Assembly: GCF_001699815.1 (NCBI RefSeq)
Contig: NZ_MCGB01000084.1
Location: forward strand, 1-64,000
DNA: 64,000 bases
Reading direction: 5' to 3'
Source: Ralstonia pickettii
Lineage (GTDB): Bacteria > Pseudomonadota > Gammaproteobacteria > Burkholderiales > Burkholderiaceae
The notes under the pieces were generated by a model, which saw only the letters and a program-made list of their open reading frames with translations, did not search any database and was not told the DNA's origin. Positions within the stretch are counted from its first letter, which is position 1. Every line of letters starts with the position of its first letter. Shown here piece by piece: positions 36,449 through 45,497 of the stretch. A program made the position numbers and the translations under genes.

Positions 36449-39387
36449 ACTCGATCCCACGGTTGCTGCAGCGCGCTTTCGACTATCTCTCACAGGACCT
36501 GCTTCGCCGCGTTGAGATTCGCCACCGGTTGGTTGCCGCGTTCATCCTGCTGTCTCTGCTGCCGATCTGCATTTCGGCCAGCATTTCGTATGTGAACTCG
36601 ATCGCGGCGATCAAGGAGAACGCAGAGATCTTCTCGAAGGAGGTGGTCAAGCAAGTCTCGAGAAACATCGAATTGCGCATGCGGCAGATCGAGACGGAAA
36701 GCAACTTGCTGGTGCTCTCCAATCGGGTTCAAGGCGCGCTTGCCAGGGCTGCGAGCGGCAACGGCAAGGAGCAAAGCGAGGCACGCCAGGACATGGCGCG
36801 GCTGCTCCTCGAGCATTACGGATCGGTTGATTTCATCAACCAGAAGTATCTGCTCGACAAGAACAACCGGATTCTCGACACCCAGGCCGCCACGCAATTG
36901 ACCCAGGGTGTGACACGCCTCGTCTCACGCGCTCAGGACGAGCATGCGCACACGTACTGGGGCAGCTACGACAACGGTGTTGGACAGCAAAACGTCGGGG
37001 TGGTGCGCGCCATCATCGACAAGAACAGCAACCGCCAGCTCGGCAATCTGGTGCTGATCGTCCGCCCCGCATACTTCTCGACCATCTTCAACGACGTCGC
37101 CACGGGCAGCGGTACGCAAATCTACATTCTCGATGCGAGTAACGAGGTCATCATCCGGGCCGCCGACGCCTCGAATGATATCGGCGCACTACCCGAACCC
37201 GGCCTGCTCGAAAACCTCGCGCGCAACGCGACATCGGGCGAGGCGCGAAGCTTTGTTGCGGTCGAGGGAAAGCGCGGAGGACGTTATTTGACTGCGTACG
37301 CCAAAATCCCCGGCACGACCTGGTTCGTGGTGAGCACCATTGCGGAGAAAAAACTGACGGCCGAGGCACAAGCGGTGCGAAACCAGATCGCGCTGGTCGG
37401 CATCTCGGGGGTTCTGCTGTCGATCTTCCTTGCTTACTTCATCTCGCACAGCATTTCTGCGCCGCTCAGGGAGCTGGTGCGCAAGGTGCACGATACCTGC
37501 GACGATGCCGGCGCCCAGGTCGACGAAGGAAAGCACGAGGAAGCCGGGGCCCGCGCCAAGGACGAACTGAGCAGGCTCGCGCAGCGCTTCGAGAGAATGC
37601 GCGAAGCGATCAAGCAGAAGATCCAGAAGATCAACGAGATCAATGCCTCGCTCGAACAAACCGTCATCGAACGGACGGCAGAGCTCGTCACGCGGGAGCG
37701 GGAGTCGCGCACACTGATCGAGAACTCCCCAGATACGATTGCCCGCTATGACCGCGAGTCCCGCCGCATTTACGCCAACCCTGCGTTCTGTGCCCTGGCT
37801 GGTTGCAGCCTTACGGAAGCGCTCGGCAAGCGGCCCTCGGAACTCCCCGGCGGCGACAACGCGCGCGTCTACGAAAAGATCATCAGCGACGTCATTTCAA
37901 GCGGCACAAGCGCGCAATTCGAACTGAGATGGGCCGGCAAGGATGGGCAGGAACAATGCTCGCACGTCCGCCTCACGCCGGAGACCGACCAAGCCGGCAA
38001 TGTGCATTCCGTGTTGGCGGTCGGTCGTGATCTCTCCGACCGGATGGCGTTTGAGGCCACCATCTGGAAACAGGCCAATTTCGATGCACTGACGGGCCTG
38101 CCGAATCGCCAGATGTTCCATGAGCGCCTCGCCCAGGAAGCCAGTCAGCCAGGCCATATCGGGCGGCGCATGGCGTTGATGCTGATCGATCTCGACCGCT
38201 TCAAGGAAGTCAACGACTCGCTCGGGCACGATAGGGGAGATACGTTACTGATCGAGGCCGGCAAGCGCATCGGTTCGTGCGTGCGCCAATCGGATACGGT
38301 CGCCCGTCTGGGCGGGGATGAGTTCACCGTCATCCTGCCCAATCTGGATGACGCGGAGAGCGTTGAACGGATCGCCAGGACCATCATCGGCAAGTTGGCC
38401 GAGCCATTCAAACTGGGCACGGACGAGGCCTTCATTTCTGCCAGCGTTGGCGTCACCTTCTACCCCGACGACGCCCACGATCTTGACGTGCTGTTCAAGA
38501 ACGCCGATCAAGCCATGTATGCGGCCAAAAACGCCGGGCGCAATCGCTTCAGTTACTTCAAGCCCGACATGCAGGTGGAGGCCGAACAGCGCCTGCGGCT
38601 CACCAGCGATTTGCGCGCCGCGCTGCCCAGCGGCCAGTTTCAGGTCTACTACCAGCCCATCGTGGAGCTCGCCACGGGCGAGGTTTGCAAAGCCGAGGCG
38701 CTGATCCGCTGGCTGCACCCGGAGCGCGGCACCATCAGCCCGCATGATTTCATTTCCGTGGCGGAAGACACGGGCCTCATCGTCCCCATCGGCGATTGGG
38801 TATTCAAGCAGGCGGTGCAACAGGCGCGCCAATGGCGCGATCAATTCCATCCGTCTTTCCAGATCAGCGTCAACATGTCTCCGGTGCAGATGCGCCAGGA
38901 TGGCCAACTGTGCGCGCGATGGTCCGACTTCCTTGCGCGCGAAGGCTTGCCGGTTCAGAGCGTGATGGTGGAAATCACGGAAGGGCTGCTATTGCAGGCC
39001 GAATCGCGGACGGACGAGACGCTGCTGACTTTGCGCAGCGCGGGCATCGGGATCTCGATCGACGACTTTGGAACCGGTTACTCGTCGCTTGCGTATCTCA
39101 AGCGCTTCGATATTGACTACCTGAAGATCGATCGTTCATTCGTCTACAACCTGAGCTTTGACGAAGACAACCAGGCGCTGTGCGAGGCAATGGTCGTCCT
39201 GGCACACAAATTGGGGCTCAAAGTCATTGCCGAAGGTGTGGAGACCGCCGAGCAGCGGGATTTTCTCAAGGCTGTCGATTGCGATTTTGCGCAGGGCTTT
39301 CTTTATTCGACGCCGGTTCCGCCGCATGAATTCGAACGTCGGGTATGGCCCATGAGCGAAAAGCGCGCCGCTGATGCTTCAGCATGA
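36445..39387 (+). CDS. Membrane dCache-HAMP-PAS-GGDEF-EAL protein
   Basis: A 980-residue protein with an N-terminal membrane helix (LVAAFILLSLLPICISASISY), a periplasmic double-Cache-like domain of about 270 residues, a second helix (ALVGISGVLLSIFLAYFI), HAMP-like segment, PAS domain (LIENSPDTIARYDRESRRIYANP), then GGDEF (RLGGDEF, 623-627, with RQSD inhibitory site) and EAL (751-753) with VEITE, DDFGTGYSS, KID and EGVETAEQ intact. Both catalytic domains look functional. The start overlaps the stop of the sugar-binding lipoprotein gene (ATGA), implying tight stoichiometry and a joint sensory role. Confidence 0.93.
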   Translation: MNSIPRLLQRAFDYLSQDLLRRVEIRHRLVAAFILLSLLPICISASISYVNSIAAIKENAEIFSKEVVKQVSRNIELRMRQIETESNLLVLSNRVQGALARAASGNGKEQSEARQDMARLLLEHYGSVDFINQKYLLDKNNRILDTQAATQLTQGVTRLVSRAQDEHAHTYWGSYDNGVGQQNVGVVRAIIDKNSNRQLGNLVLIVRPAYFSTIFNDVATGSGTQIYILDASNEVIIRAADASNDIGALPEPGLLENLARNATSGEARSFVAVEGKRGGRYLTAYAKIPGTTWFVVSTIAEKKLTAEAQAVRNQIALVGISGVLLSIFLAYFISHSISAPLRELVRKVHDTCDDAGAQVDEGKHEEAGARAKDELSRLAQRFERMREAIKQKIQKINEINASLEQTVIERTAELVTRERESRTLIENSPDTIARYDRESRRIYANPAFCALAGCSLTEALGKRPSELPGGDNARVYEKIISDVISSGTSAQFELRWAGKDGQEQCSHVRLTPETDQAGNVHSVLAVGRDLSDRMAFEATIWKQANFDALTGLPNRQMFHERLAQEASQPGHIGRRMALMLIDLDRFKEVNDSLGHDRGDTLLIEAGKRIGSCVRQSDTVARLGGDEFTVILPNLDDAESVERIARTIIGKLAEPFKLGTDEAFISASVGVTFYPDDAHDLDVLFKNADQAMYAAKNAGRNRFSYFKPDMQVEAEQRLRLTSDLRAALPSGQFQVYYQPIVELATGEVCKAEALIRWLHPERGTISPHDFISVAEDTGLIVPIGDWVFKQAVQQARQWRDQFHPSFQISVNMSPVQMRQDGQLCARWSDFLAREGLPVQSVMVEITEGLLLQAESRTDETLLTLRSAGIGISIDDFGTGYSSLAYLKRFDIDYLKIDRSFVYNLSFDEDNQALCEAMVVLAHKLGLKVIAEGVETAEQRDFLKAVDCDFAQGFLYSTPVPPHEFERRVWPMSEKRAADASA

Positions 39388-39482
39388 AGGACTGAGACAC
39401 GGAGTCTGAAGAGATCACGCGCCACTTCGTTGCGCCCACAGCGGAAGAAGACTTTCACGTGGTGCGGCACACATGATCAACG

Positions 39483-40388
39483 TTATCGCGCGCCCAGCAA
39501 CCGACACTCCGCCGACAACGCCAACAGATTCGGATCGCGCTCCCGATTGCGCTGCATCACCAGCACGATGTGCTGACTGATGGCATAGCGTGCGGCCAGC
39601 GAAATCAGTTGCACCTTGGGGCTGAAATCGGCCACGCGGCGCGGTAGTAGCGCGTAGCCGATACCACCGCTCACGAGGTTCATCAGCGAGAAGATGTCGC
39701 CCACGCGCAGCGCAATCTGCGGCGCAAAGCCGGCCTTGTCAAAGGCGGCCATGAAGTCGTGATACGTCGCAAAGTCGTCGCCGAGCGCGACGAACTTTTC
39801 GCTGCGCACGGTTTGCAAATCGATCTCTGCTGACGACGCATACGGCGAGCCGAGCGGCGCGGCAAAGAGGATCTCGTCGTCAAACATCGGCACGGTCAGC
39901 AGATCGGGATTGCGCAGCGGCTCGCCCAGCGCGATGACGATGGCGTCGAGTTGCCCGTCTTCGAGCTTGGCGAGCAGGCTGCGGTTCGAGCCCAGCGTGA
40001 GTTCGATGTCGAGCGCGGAGCGGCGTGTTTTCAGGCCCGCAAAGATGCGCGGCAGCGTGCCCACCGTCATTGAATACAGCCCGCCGATCTTCAGCGTGGT
40101 TGACGAAAACCCCGCCGCTTCGCGCGTGCGGCGCACGCCGGCTTCGCATTCGGCCAGGATGCGCTCCACGTGCTCGGCAAACACATAGGCGGTCGACAGC
40201 GGAATCAGCTTGCGGCCGTCGCGCTTGAACAGCGGGCAGCGCAGCCCTTCTTCCAGCGAATGCAGCGCGCGGTGCACGCTCACCGTGCTTTGCCCCAGCG
40301 CTTCCGAAACGCGCGCCATGTTGCCCAGCGTCATGAAGGACTGGAACACCTCAAGCTTCTTCAGGGTGATGTCGTCATCGATTGCCAT
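39483..40388 (-). CDS. mdcR: LysR-family regulator of malonate decarboxylase genes
   Basis: A 301-residue LysR-type regulator with N-terminal HTH (LEVFQSFMTLGNMARVSEALG, QSTVSVHRALHSLEEGL) and a periplasmic-binding-like effector domain. It is divergent from mdcA with a long palindrome between, the standard position of MdcR. ATG 40388 is preceded by GGAG; a much longer open frame upstream is antisense to mdcA. Expected to activate the mdc operon with malonate as effector. Confidence 0.9.
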   Translation of the reverse strand: MAIDDDITLKKLEVFQSFMTLGNMARVSEALGQSTVSVHRALHSLEEGLRCPLFKRDGRKLIPLSTAYVFAEHVERILAECEAGVRRTREAAGFSSTTLKIGGLYSMTVGTLPRIFAGLKTRRSALDIELTLGSNRSLLAKLEDGQLDAIVIALGEPLRNPDLLTVPMFDDEILFAAPLGSPYASSAEIDLQTVRSEKFVALGDDFATYHDFMAAFDKAGFAPQIALRVGDIFSLMNLVSGGIGYALLPRRVADFSPKVQLISLAARYAISQHIVLVMQRNRERDPNLLALSAECRLLGAR

Positions 40389-40444
40389 GGCAGGGTCTCC
40401 TCCGGGCGCGTTCTGTTGGCGCGCTGCTATCAGAATTGCCCATT

Positions 40445-40471
40445 GTTTCATTAACTTCAAGTTAACGAAAC
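40445..40471. promoter_or_regulatory. MdcR operator: near-perfect 27-bp palindrome
   Basis: The core TTAACTTCAAGTTAA is symmetrical around one base, and the flanks GTTTC/GAAAC extend the symmetry to 13-bp arms with one mismatch. It contains the T-N11-A pattern of LysR sites and lies between the divergent mdcR and mdcA genes, 56 bp upstream of the mdcR start and 83 bp upstream of the mdcA start. Confidence 0.75.
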
Positions 40472-40553
40472 GGCGCCAAGGTTGATTGAAGTGCACGTTC
40501 TTACGGCATACGGTACAGCCCATCAAATCAATCAAGGCTGGAGACGCCACCCA

Positions 40554-42242
40554 ATGCAACCGATGCCCACCCAATCGGCAAACGGGGTCAACGCACCCAT
40601 CCCGCCTCAATGGCGCCGGCGGCGCGACGAAAAGGAACGCCGCCTGGCTGCAGCCCGCCGCATTGCCAACGGCAAGGTCATTCCGACCAGCGATATCGTC
40701 GCCGCACTCGAAACGCTGCTCGCACCGGGCGACCGCGTCGTGCTGGAGGGCAACAACCAGAAGCAGGCGGATTTCCTGTCGCGCTCGCTGGCCAAGGTGA
40801 ACCCCGAGCGCCTGCACGATCTGCACATGATCATGCCCAGCGTGAGCCGCGCCGAACATCTCGACATTTTCGAGGCCGGCATCGCGCACAAGCTGGACTT
40901 CTCGTTTGCGGGGCCGCAGAGCCTGCGCATCAGCCAGTTGCTTGGCGACGGGCTGCTGGAAGTGGGCGCCATTCACACCTACATCGAGCTGTATGCGCGG
41001 CTGGTGGTGGACCTGATTCCGAACGTGTCGCTGGTGGCCGGTTTCAAGGCTGACCGCGACGGCAACATCTACACCGGCCCGAGCACGGAAGACACGCCCG
41101 CGCTGGTCGAACCCACGGCGTTTTCCGACGGCATCGTCATCGTGCAGGTCAACGAGATCGTCGACGATCCGGCCGACCTGCCGCGCGTCGACATCCCCGG
41201 CTCGTGGGTCGATTTCATCGTGCAGGCCGACAAGCCGTTCTACATCGAGCCGCTGTTCACGCGCGACCCGCGCCTCATCAAACCCGTGCACGTGCTGATG
41301 GCGATGATGGCGATTCGCGGCATCTACCAGCGGCACAACGTGCAGTCGCTCAACCACGGCATCGGCTTCAACACGGCCGCCATCGAGCTGATCCTGCCGA
41401 CGTACGGCGAGCGCCTGGGCCTCAAGGGCAAGATCTGCCGCAACTGGACGCTGAACCCGCACCCGACGCTCATTCCCGCCATCGAATCGGGCTGGGTGGA
41501 AAGCGTGCACTGCTTCGGCACGGAACTCGGCATGGAGCGCTACGTGGCCGCACGCCCCGATGTGTTCTTCACCGGCCGTGACGGCTCGTTGCGCTCGAAC
41601 CGCATGCTGTGTCAGTTGGCCGGCCAATATGCTGTGGACCTGTTCATTGGCGCGACGCTGCAGGTGGATGGCGACGGGCATTCGTCCACCGTCACGCGCG
41701 GCCGCCTGGCCGGCTTTGGCGGCGCGCCCAACATGGGCCACGACCCGCGCGGCCGCCGACACGCCACACCGGCGTGGCTCGACATGACCGAACCGGTGAC
41801 GATGCTGGAGCGCGGCAAGAAGCTCGTCGTGCAGATGGTCGAAACGTTCCAGGAAGGCGGCAAGCCGACCTTTGTCGACACGCTGGATGCGGTGGCCGTG
41901 GCCAGGCAAAGCGGCATGCCGCTCGCGCCCATCATGATCTACGGCGACGACGTCACGCACCTGCTAACCGAAGACGGCATCGCGTATCTGTACAAGGCCC
42001 GTTCGCTGGAAGAGCGGCGCGCGATGATTGCGGCGGTAGCGGGTGTCACATCGATCGGCCTGCGGCATGACCCATCCAAGACCGAACAGATGCGCCGCGA
42101 CGGCCTGATCGCGCTGCCCGAAGACCTCGACGTGCGCCGCAGCGACGCCGGCCGCGAACTGCTCGCCGCCAAGAGCATCGCCGACCTGGTCGAATGGTCC
42201 GGCGGCCTGTACGACCCGCCTGCACGCTTCCGGAGCTGGTAA
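40554..42242 (+). CDS. mdcA: Malonate decarboxylase alpha subunit (acetyl-ACP:malonate ACP transferase)
   Basis: A 562-residue protein recognisable as MdcA: it transfers the ACP thiol from acetyl-S-ACP to malonate, forming malonyl-S-ACP. Typical stretches include NGKVIPTSDIVAALETLL, VVLEGNNQKQADFLSR and GLYDPPARFRSW at the end. GGAG lies about 12 bases before the ATG. First gene of mdcABCDE-madLM-mdcGH. Its TAA overlaps the mdcB ATG by one base. Confidence 0.96.
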   Translation: MQPMPTQSANGVNAPIPPQWRRRRDEKERRLAAARRIANGKVIPTSDIVAALETLLAPGDRVVLEGNNQKQADFLSRSLAKVNPERLHDLHMIMPSVSRAEHLDIFEAGIAHKLDFSFAGPQSLRISQLLGDGLLEVGAIHTYIELYARLVVDLIPNVSLVAGFKADRDGNIYTGPSTEDTPALVEPTAFSDGIVIVQVNEIVDDPADLPRVDIPGSWVDFIVQADKPFYIEPLFTRDPRLIKPVHVLMAMMAIRGIYQRHNVQSLNHGIGFNTAAIELILPTYGERLGLKGKICRNWTLNPHPTLIPAIESGWVESVHCFGTELGMERYVAARPDVFFTGRDGSLRSNRMLCQLAGQYAVDLFIGATLQVDGDGHSSTVTRGRLAGFGGAPNMGHDPRGRRHATPAWLDMTEPVTMLERGKKLVVQMVETFQEGGKPTFVDTLDAVAVARQSGMPLAPIMIYGDDVTHLLTEDGIAYLYKARSLEERRAMIAAVAGVTSIGLRHDPSKTEQMRRDGLIALPEDLDVRRSDAGRELLAAKSIADLVEWSGGLYDPPARFRSW

Positions 42243-43171
42243 TGGAGAAGACATTGCAACGGCCCCTCCCGGCCAGCCCGAAAGCACGCGCGAAGCGATT
42301 GGCCGCGCTGGTCGAGTCTGCCCTCATCGACGAAGTGACGCTGTCGCCCAAGCCCGGCCTGGTGGATGTGCGCGGCAACGGCGCGCATCACGATCTGGAC
42401 TGGACGCTGATGGTGCATTCGGCCCAAACCCTGCGCCCCACGTTTGAAGCCATGGCACTGGCCGGCGCGCAGATCGAAACGCAAGCCGGCGCACAACTCG
42501 CCCTGCGCGAGCGCATCGGCCGCCTGGGGCGCGAAGGCGAAGCGGCCATGCTCGACGCCACCGGTGGAGTCAACACGCACCGCGGCGCCATCTGGGCGCT
42601 GGGCTTGCTGGTGACGGCTGCAGCTCAAACGCCGCCTGCAGTGGACGCAGCCGCTGTTGCGCGCCGCGCCGCGCGCCTGGCGAACATTCCCGACCGCTTT
42701 GCCCCCGTCTCGACTGGCCACAAAGGCGAGCGCGCCTGCAATGACTACGGCGTCGGCGGTGCCAAGGGCCAGGCCTGCGCCGGCTTCCCGCATGTGATCA
42801 AGGTGGCGCTGCCGGCGCTGCGCCAGGCGCGCGCAGCCGGCATTCGCGAAGACCACGCACGCGTGGATGCATTGCTTGCCGTCATGGCCGCGCTGGATGA
42901 CACCTGCGTGCTTGCACGCGGCGGCGCGCAAGCACTGCGCGTTGTGCAAACGGGCGCGGCCACTGTTCGTGCAGAAGGCGGCTTGGCAACACCGCAGGGC
43001 CGCCGCGCTTTCCGCACGCTTGAACAAGACATGCTGGCGCTGCACGTGTCACCCGGCGGCGCGGCCGACTTGCTGGCTGCCGCGCTGTTCCTCGACCGCC
43101 TGCCCGCAAGCGCGCAGGCAGGGTACGACACCGAAACCGCTCATCAGGAAACCGAACATGGAGCATCTTGA
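42242..43171 (+). CDS. mdcB: Triphosphoribosyl-dephospho-CoA synthase
   Basis: A 309-residue CitG-family enzyme that makes the precursor of the malonate decarboxylase prosthetic group from dephospho-CoA and ATP. Family motifs include LSPKPGLVDVRGNGAHHDLD, GGVNTHRGAIWALGLL, CNDYGVGGAKGQ and ALDDTCVLARGG. It overlaps mdcA by one base and mdcC by 14 bp. Confidence 0.95.
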   Translation: MEKTLQRPLPASPKARAKRLAALVESALIDEVTLSPKPGLVDVRGNGAHHDLDWTLMVHSAQTLRPTFEAMALAGAQIETQAGAQLALRERIGRLGREGEAAMLDATGGVNTHRGAIWALGLLVTAAAQTPPAVDAAAVARRAARLANIPDRFAPVSTGHKGERACNDYGVGGAKGQACAGFPHVIKVALPALRQARAAGIREDHARVDALLAVMAALDDTCVLARGGAQALRVVQTGAATVRAEGGLATPQGRRAFRTLEQDMLALHVSPGGAADLLAAALFLDRLPASAQAGYDTETAHQETEHGAS

Positions 43172-43457
43172 TTTTCAGTTCACCGGCGGCGCGCCCGCCG
43201 GGCGCCGTGCGTATGCCGGCGTGGTCGGCTCGGGCGACCTCGAAGTGCTGTTGACGCCGGGCAACGCCGGCCACATCGACGTGGCCATCACGACGTCCGT
43301 CAATGGCATGAGCGCGACGTGGCAGGCGCAGCTTGCACGCGTGTTCGGCTCGCACGCGTGGCCGGCGGCCAAGATCACCATCAACGATTTCGGTGCGACA
43401 CCGGCCGTGGTGCGGTTGCGGCTTGAGCAGGCGCTCGAAGCGCTCGCGCAATCTTGA
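43158..43457 (+). CDS. mdcC: Malonate decarboxylase acyl carrier protein (delta subunit)
   Basis: A 99-residue ACP. Ser25 in YAGVVGSGDLEV is the position that carries the phosphoribosyl-dephospho-CoA prosthetic group in characterised MdcC proteins. The start overlaps the 3' end of mdcB by 14 bp. Carries acetyl/malonyl between the MdcA, MdcDE and MdcH activities. Confidence 0.95.
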   Translation: MEHLDFQFTGGAPAGRRAYAGVVGSGDLEVLLTPGNAGHIDVAITTSVNGMSATWQAQLARVFGSHAWPAAKITINDFGATPAVVRLRLEQALEALAQS

Positions 43458-43466
43458 GGAGAAGCC

Positions 43467-44312
43467 ATGTCACGCAACCCGATTGAACGCGATAGCTTTA
43501 TCGAACGCGATGCGCGCCGACGCGCGATTGCGCTGCTCGACCCCGGCACCTTCCGTGAACTACTGGACCCGTTCGAACAATTGACCTCGCCGTGGCTGCC
43601 GCGTCAGGGCATCGTCACGCAGGCCGATGATGGCGTCGTGGTGGCGCGCGGCACGCTGGGCGGGCAGCCGGCGGTGGTGCTTGCCATTGAAGGCGCCTTC
43701 CAGGGCGGCAGCATGGGCGAGGTGTCCGGCGCCAAGATTGCCGGCGCGCTGGAGCTTGCGGTGGAAGACAACCGCAACGGCATTCCCACACGCGCCGTCA
43801 TCGTCTTCGAGACCGGCGGCGTGCGGCTGCAGGAAGCCAACCTGGGCCTCGCCGCCATTGCCGAGATCCACGCCGGCATCCGCGCGCTGCGCGAGTATGG
43901 GCCGGTGATCGGCATCACCGCTGGCGTGGTCGGCTGCTTTGGCGGCATGAGCATCGCAGCGGGCCTGTGCAGCTACCTGCTGATGACGCGCGAAGCACGC
44001 CTCGGCCTGAACGGCCCGCAGGTGATCGAGCAGGAAGCCGGCATTGAAGAATACGACTCGCGCGATCGCCCTTTCATCTGGAGCCTGACGGGGGGCGAAC
44101 AACGCGCCGCCACGGGGCTGGCCGATGTCTGCATCGAGGACGATTCCGTCACGATCCGCGCGCAGGTGATCGAGTGGCTGCGCGCCGGCGCACCAACGCA
44201 CCAGCGCAGCGAGCAGATCGACCACTACCTCGCACAACTCGCCGCTGTAGACACATCACGTCAAGCCACGGCAGAAGATGTGCGCACGCACTACGCAAAG
44301 GACGTCGCATGA
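43467..44312 (+). CDS. mdcD: Malonate decarboxylase beta subunit
   Basis: A 281-residue subunit of the malonyl-S-ACP decarboxylase with carboxyltransferase-like fold (VVLAIEGAFQGGSMGEVSGAK, then GITAGVVGCFGGMSIAAGLC forming the oxyanion/CoA pocket). Forms the decarboxylase with MdcE. ATG preceded by GAGGAG; ATGA overlap with mdcE. Confidence 0.95.
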   Translation: MSRNPIERDSFIERDARRRAIALLDPGTFRELLDPFEQLTSPWLPRQGIVTQADDGVVVARGTLGGQPAVVLAIEGAFQGGSMGEVSGAKIAGALELAVEDNRNGIPTRAVIVFETGGVRLQEANLGLAAIAEIHAGIRALREYGPVIGITAGVVGCFGGMSIAAGLCSYLLMTREARLGLNGPQVIEQEAGIEEYDSRDRPFIWSLTGGEQRAATGLADVCIEDDSVTIRAQVIEWLRAGAPTHQRSEQIDHYLAQLAAVDTSRQATAEDVRTHYAKDVA

Positions 44313-45139
44313 GCCAGAACGAACTTTCCACGCGCGGCGCGACCTGGATGCGCGTGCTTGCCGGCGGCGCGCCGGTGCCAGGTTACGGCAGCACGCTGCA
44401 AGTCGTCGATGCCGCGCTGGCGGGACGGCCCACTCGCTACATCGCCATCGTGCCCGACGCCGGGAACCGCTTCCCCCGCGCGCGCAACGGTGAAGTCGGT
44501 CTCATCGAAGGCTGGCAGCTTGCGCGTGCCGTGCGCGATGCCATGCGTGCCGATGCAGGGCAGGAAAAGAAGCGCGCCATCGTCGCCGTCATCGATGTGG
44601 CAAGCCAAGCCTACGGGCGCCGCGAGGAGGCCTACGGCATCCACCTCGCACTGGCTGCGGCGGCGGATGCCTACGCGGCTGCCAGGTTGGCTGGCCACCC
44701 CGTCATCGGCCTCATCGTCGGTCGTGCCATGTCGGGCGCGCTGCTGGCGCACGGCTACCAGGCCAACCGCCTGCTCGCCCTGGACGATGCCGACGTGATG
44801 GTGCACGCGATGGGCAAGGCTGCAGCCGCGCGCGTGACGCTGCGCTCCGTCGCCGACCTGGAACGCCTCGCACAAGAGGTTCCGCCCATGGCGTACGACA
44901 TCGCTAGCTTCGCCTCGCTCGGCTTGCTGTGGAACCTGCTGAAGGTGAAGTCTGCCGACGCGCCCAATGCAGTTGACATCGATACCGTGCAGACGGCGCT
45001 CGCGGCGGCGCTGGCCGATATCGCAGCCGACCCATCGCGCGGGCTGGAAAGCCGCCTGGGCGCGCCGCTGCGCGGCGCATCGTCGGAAGTTCGCAAACGC
45101 CTGCGCGAGCAATGGAACGCGCAGCCAGAAAGCGCATAA
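44309..45139 (+). CDS. mdcE: Malonate decarboxylase gamma subunit
   Basis: A 276-residue partner of MdcD. It contains IAIVPDAGNRFPRARNGEVGL and VIGLIVGRAMSGALLAHGYQ, the MdcE-typical carboxyltransferase-like segment. It overlaps mdcD by 4 bp and is followed by an unusually long gap filled by a repeat element before madL. Confidence 0.94.
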   Translation: MSQNELSTRGATWMRVLAGGAPVPGYGSTLQVVDAALAGRPTRYIAIVPDAGNRFPRARNGEVGLIEGWQLARAVRDAMRADAGQEKKRAIVAVIDVASQAYGRREEAYGIHLALAAAADAYAAARLAGHPVIGLIVGRAMSGALLAHGYQANRLLALDDADVMVHAMGKAAAARVTLRSVADLERLAQEVPPMAYDIASFASLGLLWNLLKVKSADAPNAVDIDTVQTALAAALADIAADPSRGLESRLGAPLRGASSEVRKRLREQWNAQPESA

Positions 45140-45201
45140 CGAATAGGAGACACATCACGGCGCGAACACATGCGCCCCGATGGTTTGGCCGTACCTGCCC
45201 T

Positions 45202-45317
45202 AGATGGCGCCTTGAATTTTTTGCAAGCGGGCGGAAAAAGGAAGGGGAACTGTCTGAGCGCAGCGAGTTTTCCCCTTCCCCGCCCGGTTGCAGAAATTCA
45301 AGGGGAAGTCGCCATCT
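45202..45317. repeat. Large imperfect stem-loop repeat unit
   Basis: Outer arms AGATGGCG / CGCCATCT are followed inwards by TTGAATTTTTTGCAA against TTGCAGAAATTCAA, then GCGGGCGG/CCGCCCGG-like and AAGGGGAA/TTCCCCTT arms, around a loop containing CTGTCTGAGCGCAGCGAG. The result is a roughly 116-base snap-back structure. I have seen similar stem-loops scattered in Ralstonia and related genomes; its copy number here cannot be judged from one window. Confidence 0.75.
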
Positions 45318-45335
45318 TGGGCGCGCCTTTCTTTG

Positions 45336-45367
45336 CTTACTTTCTTTGGCAAGACAAAGAAAGTAAG
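45336..45367. repeat. Perfect 13-bp hairpin adjoining the large repeat unit
   Basis: CTTACTTTCTTTG and CAAAGAAAGTAAG flank the 6-base loop GCAAGA. It directly follows the larger stem-loop and probably belongs to the same mobile-looking intergenic element. It lacks a T-run and so is not a standard terminator, but the stem could stabilise or separate the two operon halves. Confidence 0.75.
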
Positions 45368-45497
45368 TCAGCCCCGGCAGGGGATGAAACAAGGGATGCA
45401 CCACCAACGCAATCAACGCAAAACAACCAGTCTTCAAACCTCGATCACCACACCACACAACAGGCGACCCATCGCCGTTCCTTCAGGAGACAAAGAC

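Larger units (their letters stand above)
45140..45497. other. Long intergenic gap inside the malonate operon, largely filled by a repeat element
   Basis: All other gaps in this operon are below 15 bp, whereas 358 bp separate mdcE and madL. Nearly all of it is accounted for by two hairpin units (listed separately). The last 15-20 bases supply the AGGAGA ribosome binding site of madL. No gene or clear promoter seen. Confidence 0.7.

Noticed and set aside
40389-41960. Long upstream extension of the mdcR frame across mdcA
   Set aside because: The extension is antisense to mdcA; ATG 40388 with GGAG and the LysR HTH immediately after it set the real start.
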